A stretch of 64,000 bases of DNA. Origin: Nectonema munidae. Its lineage: Eukaryota; Nematomorpha; Nectonematoida; Nectonematidae. Shown here piece after piece: positions 46,050 through 56,514 of this stretch; position 1 is the first letter of the stretch, and every line of letters starts with the position of its first letter. A model generated the notes under the pieces. It saw nothing but the letters and a program-made list of their open reading frames with translations, was not told where the DNA came from and searched no databases. Position numbers and translations under genes: made by a program. The stretch covers positions 29,568 to 93,567 of the forward strand of contig JAUIRK010000998.1 of NCBI GenBank assembly GCA_030549495.1. The letters are read 5' to 3'.

Positions 46050-46577
46050 GATGATAATATGTGATACTGCAGTTGTAAATACTTGTCGTTGTTGAGGAGT
46101 TGTTTCTAGATTGCAAGAAGAAATGCACAAAATGAATCTTGTTAAACCCCAAGTCATCAATGTCAGCATTATATTTAAGATAGGGTACCAAGACATGCTT
46201 TATACTTTTACATCAACAAAGAAACTAAAGTCCTTATTTAAATTATTAATTTATGGAAGAAATAAAAAATAATTATAATTACCTGAAGAATTTGTATTTT
46301 GCAGAAATAGAAATTCTTGGATGGAGAGATGATTTTAGGTTTTTCTACCTTTTATGTAATGGATTTAGATTTTTCAAAAAGAGTGCCTAAAATAGTTTTG
46401 AAGTCATTACCAGCTATTTTGGCATTTTATAGAAAACTTTCAATGAACGAAACCCATATGAATTAAACGTAAATTTCTAAAAGCAACCAGTGGATTGATT
46501 AAAGAAAAAATTATGGAAAAAAATTATTATTGCTACTTAAAATTTTGATTACATTCACAAAACTAACACGAAAATTA
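46050..46577. other. no gene seen
   Basis: AT-rich spacer ending at the piggyBac motif TAGATGGCGTTAA (46578-46590). Confidence 0.45.
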
Positions 46578-47122
46578 TAGATGGCGTTAATCTAATATTG
46601 TAAACGAGCACTTTAAAATATGAACCTTTGAAAAAAGTTTTTATTAGAAACTAAGTAAAAAATAGAATTAAATTTTATTTATTTTTTATAAAAGAATAAT
46701 AAACAAAACTTTTCACTTAATTTGTATAGGAAGTTCAAGAATTGTTGCTCTTACTTTCATGCATACAAAGATTTTTTATAAAAAAAATTCTACCACTTTG
46801 TAATTACATAATGCTGCTAAAAGCCATCTTCTACATGTTTTGTATGATCTGTAGTTTCTTATCATCCTATTAAATTTGCTGTAGTAAAGTAAACTTACAA
46901 GTTTAGAATGTTCTCCTATCGTTGCTGTGTTTTTATGTTGGGGCGATAAAATGTACACTACTTTAAAGTTTCTTCTGGCATGTCTCCTAGGTATGTAAGC
47001 ACTAAGAGAGGCATAATCAGAATAAACTGTTTTACTTTCGCATTCAGCAAATTTTAAGGTCTTGAGATAGTCAGCTTTCAATATTCTTGCGATTAATTTT
47101 TTGTTTCCGTTTACAGTATCAC
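46578..47122 (-). pseudogene. piggyBac transposase fragment (copy h)
   Basis: The frame 47138-46776 includes ARILKADYLKTLKFAECESK, VYSDYASLSAYIPRRHARRN then FKVVYILSPQHKN, almost the same as element d (YSDYVSLSAYIPKKHATRNF). The third-Asp block is deleted: SKFNRMIRNYRSYK stands where d has GVDVANKMIRTYRSYK. Motif TAGATGGCGTTAA occurs at 46578 and again at 47562. It is cut at about 47122 by a hAT-type end. Confidence 0.75.
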
Positions 47123-47180
47123 ACAGTGGCGGATCCAAGGAGGAGGCCTCATGGGCCTAGCCCCCCCCCCCAATGAAAAA
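47123..47180. mobile_element. hAT-type terminus CAGTGGCGGATCC
   Basis: CAGTGGCGGATCCAAGG and a C run (47161-47172) follow the piggyBac fragment. This is a common hAT/MITE start, but no matching right end was found within 500 bp. Confidence 0.45.
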
Positions 47181-47839
47181 TTGCTTCGAAGATTACCCTT
47201 ACTAATTTTGCTTTTTCCTAAAACAATACTTGTTGGTAGTTGATTACGTTTATATCAACGATATGACAAGTCGAATTTTAAAAGACATAATACAGATGTC
47301 TTTGTATCTTTGAGAGAGAGAGGAATACCTAATTTTCTCTCATTGTCGGACATAAAAATCAGTTTTTCTCAAAATATGAAGCAAAAAAACTCAATTTTTA
47401 TAAGGATAAAAGGGCAAGATTAATGGCAAGGCTTAGTTTTTATCCAGTTTCTTAGTTAACTTAAAAAAATAGGAAAGCTGAATTTGAATTAAGTTTTATA
47501 AAGGATATTGAGTATCTTTTGCCAAGTAAGTACATTTCGATTTATGGAATCATTTAAAATATAGATGGCGTTAAATCAAAAATTTTAAAAGTAGAGTAAA
47601 AGTTTGTAAATATATATATGTTTTCTAATGAATTTAGATCCTCTATATCAGCATTGAAATTAATCTAAAGTCAAATTGTATTTTATTTAACAATAACAAA
47701 ACAATCTAGTTCATTATTTTTTTTTGAATTTTTCGAATTCACTTTACTCAATTTTTATTTCCTAAGTATATATAAAATTTGCGAATAAAATACATTGAGT
47801 ACGTATTCGGAGTAAGTGCAGAAAGACATGTAATGCGAG
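47181..47839. other. no gene seen
   Basis: AT-rich; a piggyBac motif ATAGATGGCGTTAA at 47561-47574 marks the end of a decayed copy. Confidence 0.45.
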
Positions 47840-47844
47840 GATAA

Positions 47845-48260
47845 AAAGTCCCCCTTAGTGAACATTACCATTGCCCTTAAAAAACTAACCTTTTTCCGTA
47901 TTTAAAAGTCACCATTACCCTTAAAAAAATATTAACATTTTTCTATATTTAAAAGCCCCCCTTATTGAACATTACCATTGCCATTAAAAAACTAACATTT
48001 TCCCGTAATTAAAAGTCCTTAGTGACATATTTCATTACCCTTAAAAGGCCACTCTCAGCATACCTGTTCCAGTTATCATAAAACATTAACATTTTTCCGT
48101 ATTTAAAACTCCTATTTAGTGAACAATTCCATTACATTTAAAAAAACATTGACATTTTCCGTATTTAAAACTTCTCCTTAGTGAATATTAGCATTACCCC
48201 TAAAAAATTGTTAACATTTTCCCGTATTTAAATGAAAAATCCTCCTTAGTAAACAGCCCT
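47845..48260. repeat. tandem array, about 70-bp unit
   Basis: About six units built on CCTTAGTGAACATTACCATT - CCCTTAAAAAA - TAACATTTTCCCGTATTTAA. They are diverged and noncoding. Confidence 0.75.
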
Positions 48261-48269
48261 TAAAAATGA

Positions 48270-48700
48270 TTCATTTATGTATTTCCACATTTAGTACATA
48301 CGAGTATGGTAGACTGCATATTTATTTTCGACAGTTTCTCCAACCACTATATTTTAATATCGAAAAAACTATATTCTACTTTTGTTATGTCAAATATCGA
48401 AAAAAAAGTATAATAAACAAACTCATCAGGTTAATTATTGGTATTTTTTGAACTTCATAAAAGTTGGCTAACCTCACATAAAAACAGATTTTTCAAAAAG
48501 AAAAACATATTTTTTTGTTAAACCCAGCCTATGTTCAGCATACTTTCCAATGATACCATTTTTATTAAAAAATTTTGTAATTTGTTTACGGCGAATTTTC
48601 CTAGAACCCGATAAATAAGTAAACCGCAATTTTAAAGTTAATTGTTTTTTTAGTATTTTACGATTTTCTTGCCAGACTTCTAATATTTAACACATTCCAT
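48270..48700. repeat. dispersed repeat R2, single copy
   Basis: TTAATTATTGGTATTTTTTG then CTAACCTCACATAAAA recurs at 61930-62060 and 62280-62420. Near 48588 TTACGGCGAATTTTCCTAG is the end of the fold-back family at 51785. Confidence 0.65.
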
Positions 48701-50101
48701 GTCGTAAGAAATACCAATTTCCATAATGGTAACCTTTTGTTCTTTCAACAAAAAACTTCTTTTTACTTTTCTTAAATAATGTAATTTTCCTTACATAATA
48801 TATTGTGTTTATACTTAATTCCATATATATATATATATATATAGAATAGAATATACATCTTGACTGGACATTTAGCCGACAGTAATTTAACAGAAGAACA
48901 TTTGGTCGAAAATTTTTGTAGACGTTGCTTTACTTCAACTAAGTTTGCAAACTTGTGTTCTATACCAGGGGCGCACATCCTCAAAATTATTGGGGGGGGG
49001 GGGGGGGGGATTTTGTGGCAATTTTCAAAATTAGTGGTCTGGAAATAGCACTGGAGACCAAATATTGAAGCAATCCTTTAAAATAGAGTGTATTCAGCGC
49101 ATACCTAAAGTCCTAAATTTATGAGACTACTTTATATTTTTTTACAAAATTAGTGAATTTAAATACTATACTTCTAGTGAAAATATTTTAATTAAGTTTG
49201 CAGAATATAGACTAGTTAAAAAAATCCAAAATTGTTAGGGGGTGGAATAGGCTTTTCATTTGAAAAATGAAGTAGTCTACCAGGAATTGATCTATTACAG
49301 GAATTGATGAAAGGATATTTGATTCATATAGAGAAAACAAATAACTGAAGGTTAGATAGTTTTATGAGTGAATTTAGTCTAAAGGCAAAGAGTCTACTAG
49401 ACACCCTGCGATTTTTATATGAAAAAATGTGATTGATTCAGGGGCAAGGGTATAAAATGAAGTTATAATTGTGCAAACAAAAAATTAAGATCGCATTATT
49501 TCATTTTACTCAGCCTCATTCAAAAATAGTTTAAAAGCTAAATTGATACAAGTTACAAAAAGTAAAATAACTCATTTTGCAATGATTTGCCTTTTATAAT
49601 AACTTTTAAGGAATAAAGCTTATCAGAAAAAGTTATAGAGCTTCAACAAAAACTAAAAAATTTTATAGCATAACTTAAGTTTTTTGAAAACTAATTTGAC
49701 GTACACCCCTACAGCATACTCTATGGGTGGCATGGCAGGTTGGTTGAGATGATGGACTCAGCACGGAAGCATCTGGATTCGATACTTCGAATTTGAACGA
49801 ATTTCGAATTTGTATTGAATTGCCTTGTCAATGAAAATACACTGCTGCACCTTACCTTTTACTTAAAATTGAAAAATTTGCTACATAATTAACATAAGAG
49901 AGAAAGGAAACAAAATAAACTAATAAAGCAATTTTCACTATTTTAAAATGGAAAGGTCTGTTCTCAGAATAATTTCAAAATAATAGGAAGCATAAAGAAT
50001 TAGAGTTTATTTAATATTTTCAAGTTTTTATAAGCAGCAAAAGCCAACATTTAAGTAGCTATATAAGTAGCCCTTATAATTAAAAAATTATTTAAACTAA
50101 C

Positions 50102-50434
50102 GGTCCATTTCGCCCCATAAACAATTTGCCCCCAGACAAATTGTCTCATAGACTATTTGTTTCATCCATCTTTGCTTATTATATGTGTAAAATTATTAAA
50201 AAATTTTATATTCTTGTTTATCTCTATTAAATTATTTCAAATTAATCATTTTATCTCTTAATTTTTTAGAATTGTCCATGAGACAAAATGTCATGAAAAT
50301 AACAGGGCGAATTGTCCATGAAACAAAATGTCTTATGAAAATAATGGGGCGAATTGTCCATGGGACGAACTGTCTTATGAAAATAATGGGACGAACTGTC
50401 TTATAAAAATAATGGGGCGAAATGTCCGAGGACC
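50102..50434 (+). mobile_element. element Y, copy 3, with 8-bp duplication
   Basis: The flanks are AAACTAAC (50094-50101) and AAATTAAC (50435-50442). The ends are GGTCCATTTCGCCCC and GAAATGTCCGAGGACC. The interior has four or five GGGACGAACTGTCTTATGAA-type units. The 8-bp duplication and GGTC ends leave hAT, P or Merlin as candidate superfamilies. Confidence 0.8.
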
Positions 50435-50950
50435 AAATTAACAAAAATCAAAGTATACGAAAAAAGAAAATCATTGCGTTTTTTTTGAATATTTCTGTCT
50501 TAAAATAAAATTCTGACAGCTGTCACAAATAGATCAAGTACATTTTTAACAACTGAAACATTTTGTTTCGATATTATATTTTTATTATAATAATTAACAA
50601 ATTTTCTTAAAAAAAGTGATTTGATTATGTACAGTGTTACTTATAAAATTTATCAATCGAACATTATAAAAAATATCTCTGCTCAAATATTAAACAAATA
50701 GAGTATTCTTGCTTTTAAAGTGAATAGATAATCAAAATATTCATACCCAAATAACTATTTAAAAAAAATTCTTGACTTGAAAAAATTAAAGTTTTCAAAT
50801 GTTACAAAATGTAACAAACGTAGTGATATAAAGATTAAATGACCTTTGTTGAAAAAAAATCTTAGCGCGAGTCTAACAATATTCATTGATATAAAATTGT
50901 AACGATTGAAAACTATTTTAATTTAACTCTAAATACAAATTAGATAGAAG

Positions 50951-51150
50951 CAGTGATGTAACCAGAAAAAAGTTGATAGGCGGGGGTGGGCACAATTTAA
51001 AAACAAAAAACGTGGGCAACATTTTATATTTCTTGATCCTTTCATTGAAGAAATTTTCACAAACTGATATCGCATAAGATGCATGGCGGCACCATGCGGA
51101 ACATAGGAGAGTGGGCACGGCCCCTCATGCCCAGCCTAGCTACGTCACTG
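50951..51150. mobile_element. 200-bp hAT-type MITE inside X2
   Basis: The ends are CAGTGATGTAACC and GCTACGTCACTG, with flanking 8-mers GATAGAAG and GAGAGAAG. It is the partner of 28985-29179. Confidence 0.75.
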
Positions 51151-51784
51151 GAGAGAAGAGAACTGAATGAGATAGGAGAGCTTAACAAGAGAAGAAGGCT
51201 TGAATGAAAGAAGAGAGCTTGAGTGAATGATTGAGTTTTAGCAGAGAAAGCGGAAGAGAAAAACAGAGGAGACAGAAAGAGAAATAGAATCACTGTGACA
51301 GAAGATGAGAAAATCTAGTGGATCATCAATATGTGTTTGCTCTGTGACCTGTGTGCATATTGAAGCAATGGATTATTATTATATAGCTCTCACACATCGT
51401 CTGTAAATCAATAGGAATTTAAGAGCAGCTTGGCATGATGTTTGATTGATTCGAAAGTCTGCATTCCCTCTATGCGATCATCATACATGTTTTATAAACA
51501 AGCAGCAACTCTTACTTGTAGAAAATTATTCGTGGGGGGGGGGGGGGGCGAATGTCATTTTCGCCCCCCTGAAAACATATGGGGGGGGGGGGGGGATCGC
51601 CCCCCGGATGTGCGCCCCTGTTCTATACATATCTACAGCCAATAATTTTGACTTTATAATGATTTCAAAATTATTCTTGAATGCTGTTTTGAATGAATGA
51701 AGGAAATTGTTGAATGGTGTTTTCGTTTTCTTTTCACTAATTTTATAATTCGTCTTTTGTAGTTTTAAAACATATTATAAAGGG

Positions 51785-52195
51785 TTCTAGGAAAATTCGC
51801 CGTAAACAAATTTGCCGTAGGAAAACTCGCCTCAAGAAATTTCGCCTAATAAGATAAATCGCCGTAAGACAATTTGCCGTAAAACAAGTCTCTTCCAAAC
51901 AACCAAGCTTGGCTTTTGAAGTTTCTGATAAGTAAACAACCAACAAGGAAATCGAGTAATTATTTTTTTATTTTATTTATTATCAATTTATTTTTTATTT
52001 TATAAAAATAAAAAATAATTACTTGGCCAAATTTTGTTGTTTGAAAGAGATAAAATGGTACTTCAAAAACCAAACTGTTTTATCACAAATACTTGTTTTA
52101 CGGCAAAATTGTCTTGCGGGGATGTTTCCTATTAGGCGAAATTTGCCGAGGCGAGTTTTCCTACGGCAAACTTGTTTACGACGAATTTTCCGGAC
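51785..52195. mobile_element. fold-back element with CGCCGTA repeats
   Basis: Left arm 51785-51897 and right arm 52080-52195 are inverted copies. Both contain GAAAATTCGCCGTAAACAA, TTTGCCGTAGGAAAACTCGC, ATTTCGCCTAATA and TTTGCCGTAAAACAAGT. The loop is AT-rich. A half copy lies at about 48585. Noncoding. Confidence 0.85.
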
Positions 52196-52233
52196 ACTAT
52201 TATAAAGAAGGTAAAATAAACGTCTTCAACGTA

Positions 52234-52418
52234 TGCATGCTTAGCCGACTCGTAAGTTTTTCATGTTTGAAACCATTTTCTCTAAAATTTCTTTAAATTA
52301 CTTAACAGTAGCTTATATTGGTTTTTGTTCTCTGTTTTATTTTAATTCGCCAGTTTATATAGAAAGTGATTTCATATATTGCCTAATCGTGTATGTATTG
52401 CATGCTAAATTTTGCATG
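52234..52418 (+). promoter_or_regulatory. cluster of three TGCATG sites upstream of an Rbfox exon
   Basis: TGCATG occurs at 52234-52239, 52399-52404 and 52413-52418, in the 280 nt before the exon at 52511. UGCAUG is the binding element of Rbfox proteins, and upstream sites usually repress the following exon. The sites are seen; autoregulation is inferred. Confidence 0.6.
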
Positions 52419-52510
52419 CATCTTTGGTGTGTTTCTATTCCATCATCTTATGGGCACTACTCATTATCAATTTGCTACTTTTTATCTATCTAAGCCTTGA
52501 TTTAATACAG

Positions 52511-53007
52511 GTCAATAACGCAACTGCCAAATCTCTGTCAAGTCCTAAATCCTGCATGTTACAAGGTAACCTTGTTTTTTTTTCGTGTAAAGCGTATCGT
52601 CGAAATTTAGCCTTCGCATACAAAGGAGTTTCTTTGATGGCTACACACAACAAACTCTCGATCAAATCTCACGGCAACCGAAGTAGTGTTTTGCCCATGC
52701 CAGCAATGCCAGCCGCACCGAGTCCCTTATTTTTCCCTTTAAATGCGCCTACATATCCACTTCAAGCACTAGGCGCCTTTCCCACGGCATTGGGAGCGAC
52801 AGCAGTTCAACCTGTTATGTACATTCCCATTCTTCCATCCTATGAAAATTTTTTGACACCTGAGAAATTAAATTCCGCTCAGTTTCCTCCAAATCAATCT
52901 TCTACTTCTGCTGTATTACCAGGCAACAGATTCTTTCTGGCTTCCAATCTGGCTGCTGCCTCTAATCAGCAAGTAATTTCTACACAACCAGCGATGTATA
53001 CTTTTGG
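52511..53007 (+). CDS. Rbfox1: Rbfox exon: RRM end and C-terminal region
   Basis: Acceptor AATACAG precedes VNNATAKSLSS, the end of the Fox-1 RRM (family VNNATAR). The 497-nt exon continues with a 155-residue Ala/Pro/Ser/Thr-rich stretch (PMPAMPAAPSPLFFPLNAPT, YPLQALGAFPTALGATAVQP, ASNLAAASNQQVISTQPAMY) and ends at donor GG-GTGAGT. Rbfox C-terminal regions are Ala/Tyr-rich, poorly conserved and bind splicing factors. A possible internal 27-nt GT-AG stretch (52566-52592) is too short for an intron and is in frame, so I read through it. Confidence 0.88.
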
Positions 53008-53059
53008 GTGAGTGAGTATGTTGCTTTTAATTTAACCAACATTATACTAAAATTTTTAG

Positions 53060-53111
53060 AAGCTATCAGTCTAATCTTCTTCAAAGCGCAGGTCCAATAC
53101 CAGCATACAGT
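53060..53111 (+). CDS. Rbfox1: Rbfox small C-terminal exon (52 nt)
   Basis: After a 52-nt intron (53008-53059), acceptor ATTTTTAG and donor AGT-GTAATA enclose codons reading SYQSNLLQSAGPIPAYS, in frame with the previous exon across a split Gly. A short exon ending in AYS suits the alternative small exons of Rbfox C-termini (vertebrate AAAYSDSYGR). It ends in phase 0, matching the last exon at 59234. A fold-back element begins 25 nt after its donor. Confidence 0.8.
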
Positions 53112-53136
53112 GTAATATTTTTAACTATATGCATTA

Positions 53137-53898
53137 TCTCATAACCTATACGGTTGAACGCGGGTAGACAATTTGATTGTCATCTCCAACCTGTATACTA
53201 CGTTAGTTCATCTCCAACATGTATACTACGATGCTTTCTATTCCATATGCAGATGACTAAGGAGACGATGTTCAACTTTCTGTTCATATTTTGCTAGATG
53301 CAAGATTTGATATACATCATGCGATGTTACAAAAGCTATTACCTATATTTTTGCAATTTGCACTATTTTAAATAATAAATTTATCAAATAATCAAAATAA
53401 AATTCGGTGATTAAAGAATCGTAAAATATTCTTTTTAAAAAATCAAAAAATATTTATCCTATTTAAATATATTGTTGGCTCCCGTTACTTTTAGAATAGA
53501 AAGAAAAACGTAGTCTCTCTAATCATTTTGATCAAATCATGCATATACGAAACTAAAAGTAACGATGGCCAACGATATATTTAAAAGGATAAATATTTTT
53601 TGATTTTTTAGAGAATATTTTTTGATTATTTGGCTATTTGATCTATTTGGTTTTATTTTGATTATTTGACAAATTTATTATTTAAAATCGGCAAAAATAT
53701 AGGTAATAACTTTTGTAACATCGCATGATGTATATCAAATCTTGCATTTAGCAAAATATGAACAGAAAGTTGAACCTTGTCCCTCCCATCATTTTTAATT
53801 TTTGTAAAATCGCACCCCGAATGAGGTATATCAAATCTTACATCTAGCAAAATGAGAATCAAGTTGTCTACCAAGGTTCAACCGAAAGGACTATGAGA
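53137..53898. mobile_element. 762-bp fold-back element next to an Rbfox splice donor
   Basis: The ends are inverted: TCTCATAACCTATACGGTTG at 53137 and its partner ending at 53898 (read inward TCTCATAGTCCTTTCGGTTG). The arms extend over most of the element (GGTAGACAA, TATACATCATGCGATGTTAC, AAAATATTTATCCT), meeting near 53500-53550. A half copy lies at 59450-60235. Noncoding. Confidence 0.85.
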
Positions 53899-53899
53899 A

Positions 53900-54212
53900 T
53901 ATTTCATTACATAATAGAGAAGAGTTTCCCAAATAAATGATTAATATTTTAAAGAATCTCGCATTATACCATGGTACATGATAAAAAATATTTTATTGGT
54001 AAAAATTAAGGGGTCGCATGATACGCGGGATCGGAGGTTACTCGAAAATTCCCGAAATAGAAATAATCATATTAGTATAATTGGTGAAAAATTCTGAAAG
54101 TATCAATAAAATTTGTGGTAACCAATATAAAAACTTAACTATATTTTGTTTTACTGTTAGAAGACGTACACTGCTCAGAAAAATGCTTAAAAAATATTCG
54201 GTTGAGTTGGTT
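53900..54212. other. no gene seen
   Basis: Intron sequence between the fold-back element and the hAT B2 tail. Confidence 0.5.
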
Positions 54213-56385
54213 TCATGAAAAGTTTTGCGTGGGTATAGGAATCTCCAAACCTGTTAAAGCCGATGCAGAGAATAAGGATTGTTCTTCATGAAATGTTTCA
54301 ATGGCAAGTGCCTCAAATAACCTCTGCCAGCAAATCTCTACACCTGCCTTCACCTGGCGGCGTTGTTTTAAATTAATTAATGAGATTTTTGGCATTGCTT
54401 CAACGCCGCAATTTTAGGTATTCTCGATTCAATTCCGCTGATTGCTCTAGAGATAGGATCGTTCTCTATGTTCAATAAAAACAGCAGAGAATGCCAACTC
54501 ACAGAGATAAGTTGAATAAAAAAACCAAAATTTTTAAAGCTCTACTCGCGACTTTAGAATAAATACTGCTATATTTAATTCAAAATGCATCAAGATCTTT
54601 AAAAATACTCTCATCAATTTCTTCAACATTTTCAACTTCACACTGGAAAGGATTTGAGATAAACTTCCAACTCTCTTGATTTTCATCAATGTTAGGAAAG
54701 TATTTTAAAAACTCTTCTTTCAAATGCTCCAAATGCAGGACTACTTGCTTTTTTAAATCTAAACACATAGCAGTTCCATCAAGAGCCAAATCAAAGTTGG
54801 CGAAAGCTGCTGTATTATTTTGTTCAATTCTATTTTTTCATAAATCTAGCTTTGCAATGAAACTGCGAATTATGTCGTTGTAAGTTAAAATGTTCATATT
54901 TTTGCCTTGAAGTTTGAGATTCAGCGCGTTTAATGCTTCGAAAATATCAACCAAATATGCCATGCAAATTTGAAAGTTTGTAGATTTGAACTTTGAAGAT
55001 TGGTTTTATTTTGTATTTTCAAGAAAGCTTCAACTTCCGTCCGCAATTCGTATATTCTTCCAAGCATATTACCTCTGGAAGTCTTTGTGTAAAAAAAGTA
55101 AGTTTTTTGCTTCTGATCCGATATCTTCGCATAAAAGCCTGAAAAGACCACTGTTTAATGCTCCGCCTTTCATGTAAATGACAATTTTGATAACCAAGCT
55201 GAAAACATCATTCATTTCTTGAGGCAATGTTCGAGACGCGAGAGCTTCGCGGTGAATAATACATTGATTTATTGAAATTGATTTATTCTTTCGTTTGAGC
55301 AAAGCAGCAAACCCAGAATTTATTCCTATCATAGCCCGTGCTCCATCAGTACACATACCAACAAGTGAATTCCACAATAGTTAATTATTATTTTCAAAAA
55401 AATCGCAAAGAACTTGAAATATAGTTTTTGTTGTTGTGTAGCTTTCTAACGAATGGCAATACAACATTTCTTCTCTCATACATTCGCCAGACAAAAATCG
55501 AGCAAAAACAATCAATTGAAATGAATAGGATTATATCGGCTGTTTCGTCGCATTGAATAGAAAAAAAATGGTGATTTCTTGATATGATCCAAGACCTGAA
55601 TTCGGATGTCTTCTGAAAGTTCATCAATTCTTCTTTTCACTGTGTCATCAGACAAAGAAATATGTGAGAGTTTTTTCGAACTGTAGGTACCTAAAATCAG
55701 TTCGGTGGCTAGAAGTAGTGATGGCTTTATCAATTTTTCCTCAATGTCATGACTTTTTTTATTTTTCGCTATTAGCAAGGAAATTTCATAAGAGGCTTGG
55801 ACAGCTTTCAAATTCTGCTTTAAAAATGGGGCCTGTTGGTCAAGTTTATCATTTTTCAGTGAGTCTCGTTTTGCTTCAAAAAATGAGAGTGGTCTGTTTG
55901 TGAATACAGGATGGGTGGTTTTCAGGTGGTGTTCAAGACGATTTGGCCTCATTGAATCATTACTCAAAACTTTGTAGGAAATAACACATTGAGGACCTTG
56001 AACATCATTCTTTTGAAGGAAAATAAATCCGTATTTCAGATAATCATCTTGATAATTTCTCTTTGGAATTCATTGGAAAAAATACAGGTTACAAATAATA
56101 CAAATAATGTGTACTAAATGCAAATAGTATCAAGTGAAAATTGATATAAATATAAATTGATATTTTAATACAAATTAAAAAAGAATTTTTTTTTTATAAA
56201 TTACTTGTTTATACACTGTTAAAATAAATAATATAAACATCAGAATTAATCGAGCCCCGCCATTTCGAAAACTTGAATAGGAAGAATATTTAAATATCAA
56301 ACATGATTTTTAATTTTATCAACATGGTTTAAGAGTGGCGACGATTATCCGCTTACTATTTAACAAACCTAAATAAATCTCAGTG
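54213..56385 (-). mobile_element. hAT copy B2, uninterrupted body
   Basis: It begins (5' end, 56385) with CACTGAGATTTATTTAGG like B1 and runs leftward through the transposase to at least 54360. It is opposite in orientation to B1 and has none of B1's insertions, so it shows the empty target sites: GAAGCATTAAACGCGC at about 54940 is the undisturbed X1/PBL1 site. The 3' terminus was not resolved. Confidence 0.85.
54360..55967 (-). pseudogene. hAT transposase B2 (SCAND3/ZBED5-like)
   Basis: From 55967 down: SNDSMRPNRLEHHLKTTHPV (end of the BED-type finger), SYEISLLIAKNKK, LSDDTVKRRIDELSEDIRIQ, an FFSIQCDETADI segment (first Asp), GMCTDGARAMIGINSGFAAL (second Asp), CIIHREALASRTLPQEMNDV, LRTEVEAFLKIQNKTN, ALDGTAMCLDLKKQVVLHLE and, in another frame near 54500, STYLCELAFSAV with the hAT C-terminal pattern. 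At least three frame changes and some stops are present. It shows order and spacing for the broken copy B1. Confidence 0.87.
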
Positions 56386-56514
56386 ATTGAAATTCAAAAA
56401 TTTTTTAAAAAACATACAGGAACAACAAAAAAATAGCGGAACACTGATAGATGAATAAATATAACGCGATAAATAAAACTATAGATCCAGTACCGAGAAG
56501 TCAAAATAAAAAGG

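Larger units (their letters stand above)
48966..51620 (+). mobile_element. element X, copy 2, with 8-bp duplication TTCTATAC
   Basis: The ends are CAGGGGCGCACATCC (48966) and GGATGTGCGCCCCTG (ending 51620), flanked by perfect TTCTATAC at 48958-48965 and 51621-51628. It is 2655 bp with G/C runs just inside both ends. It has no coding frame. Element Y3 and a 200-bp MITE lie inside at the same relative places as in X1. This is the most complete X copy, defining it as a hAT-type nonautonomous family. Confidence 0.93.

Noticed and set aside
51057-51293. 78-codon Ser/Leu-rich - strand frame
   Set aside because: Antisense of a purine-rich AGAGAA stretch inside element X; low complexity.
52566-52592. 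GT-AG stretch of 27 nt inside the Rbfox C-terminal exon
   Set aside because: It has a good donor (AAG-GTAACC) and a pyrimidine run, but 27 nt is too short for a spliceosomal intron, and the frame stays open with or without it.
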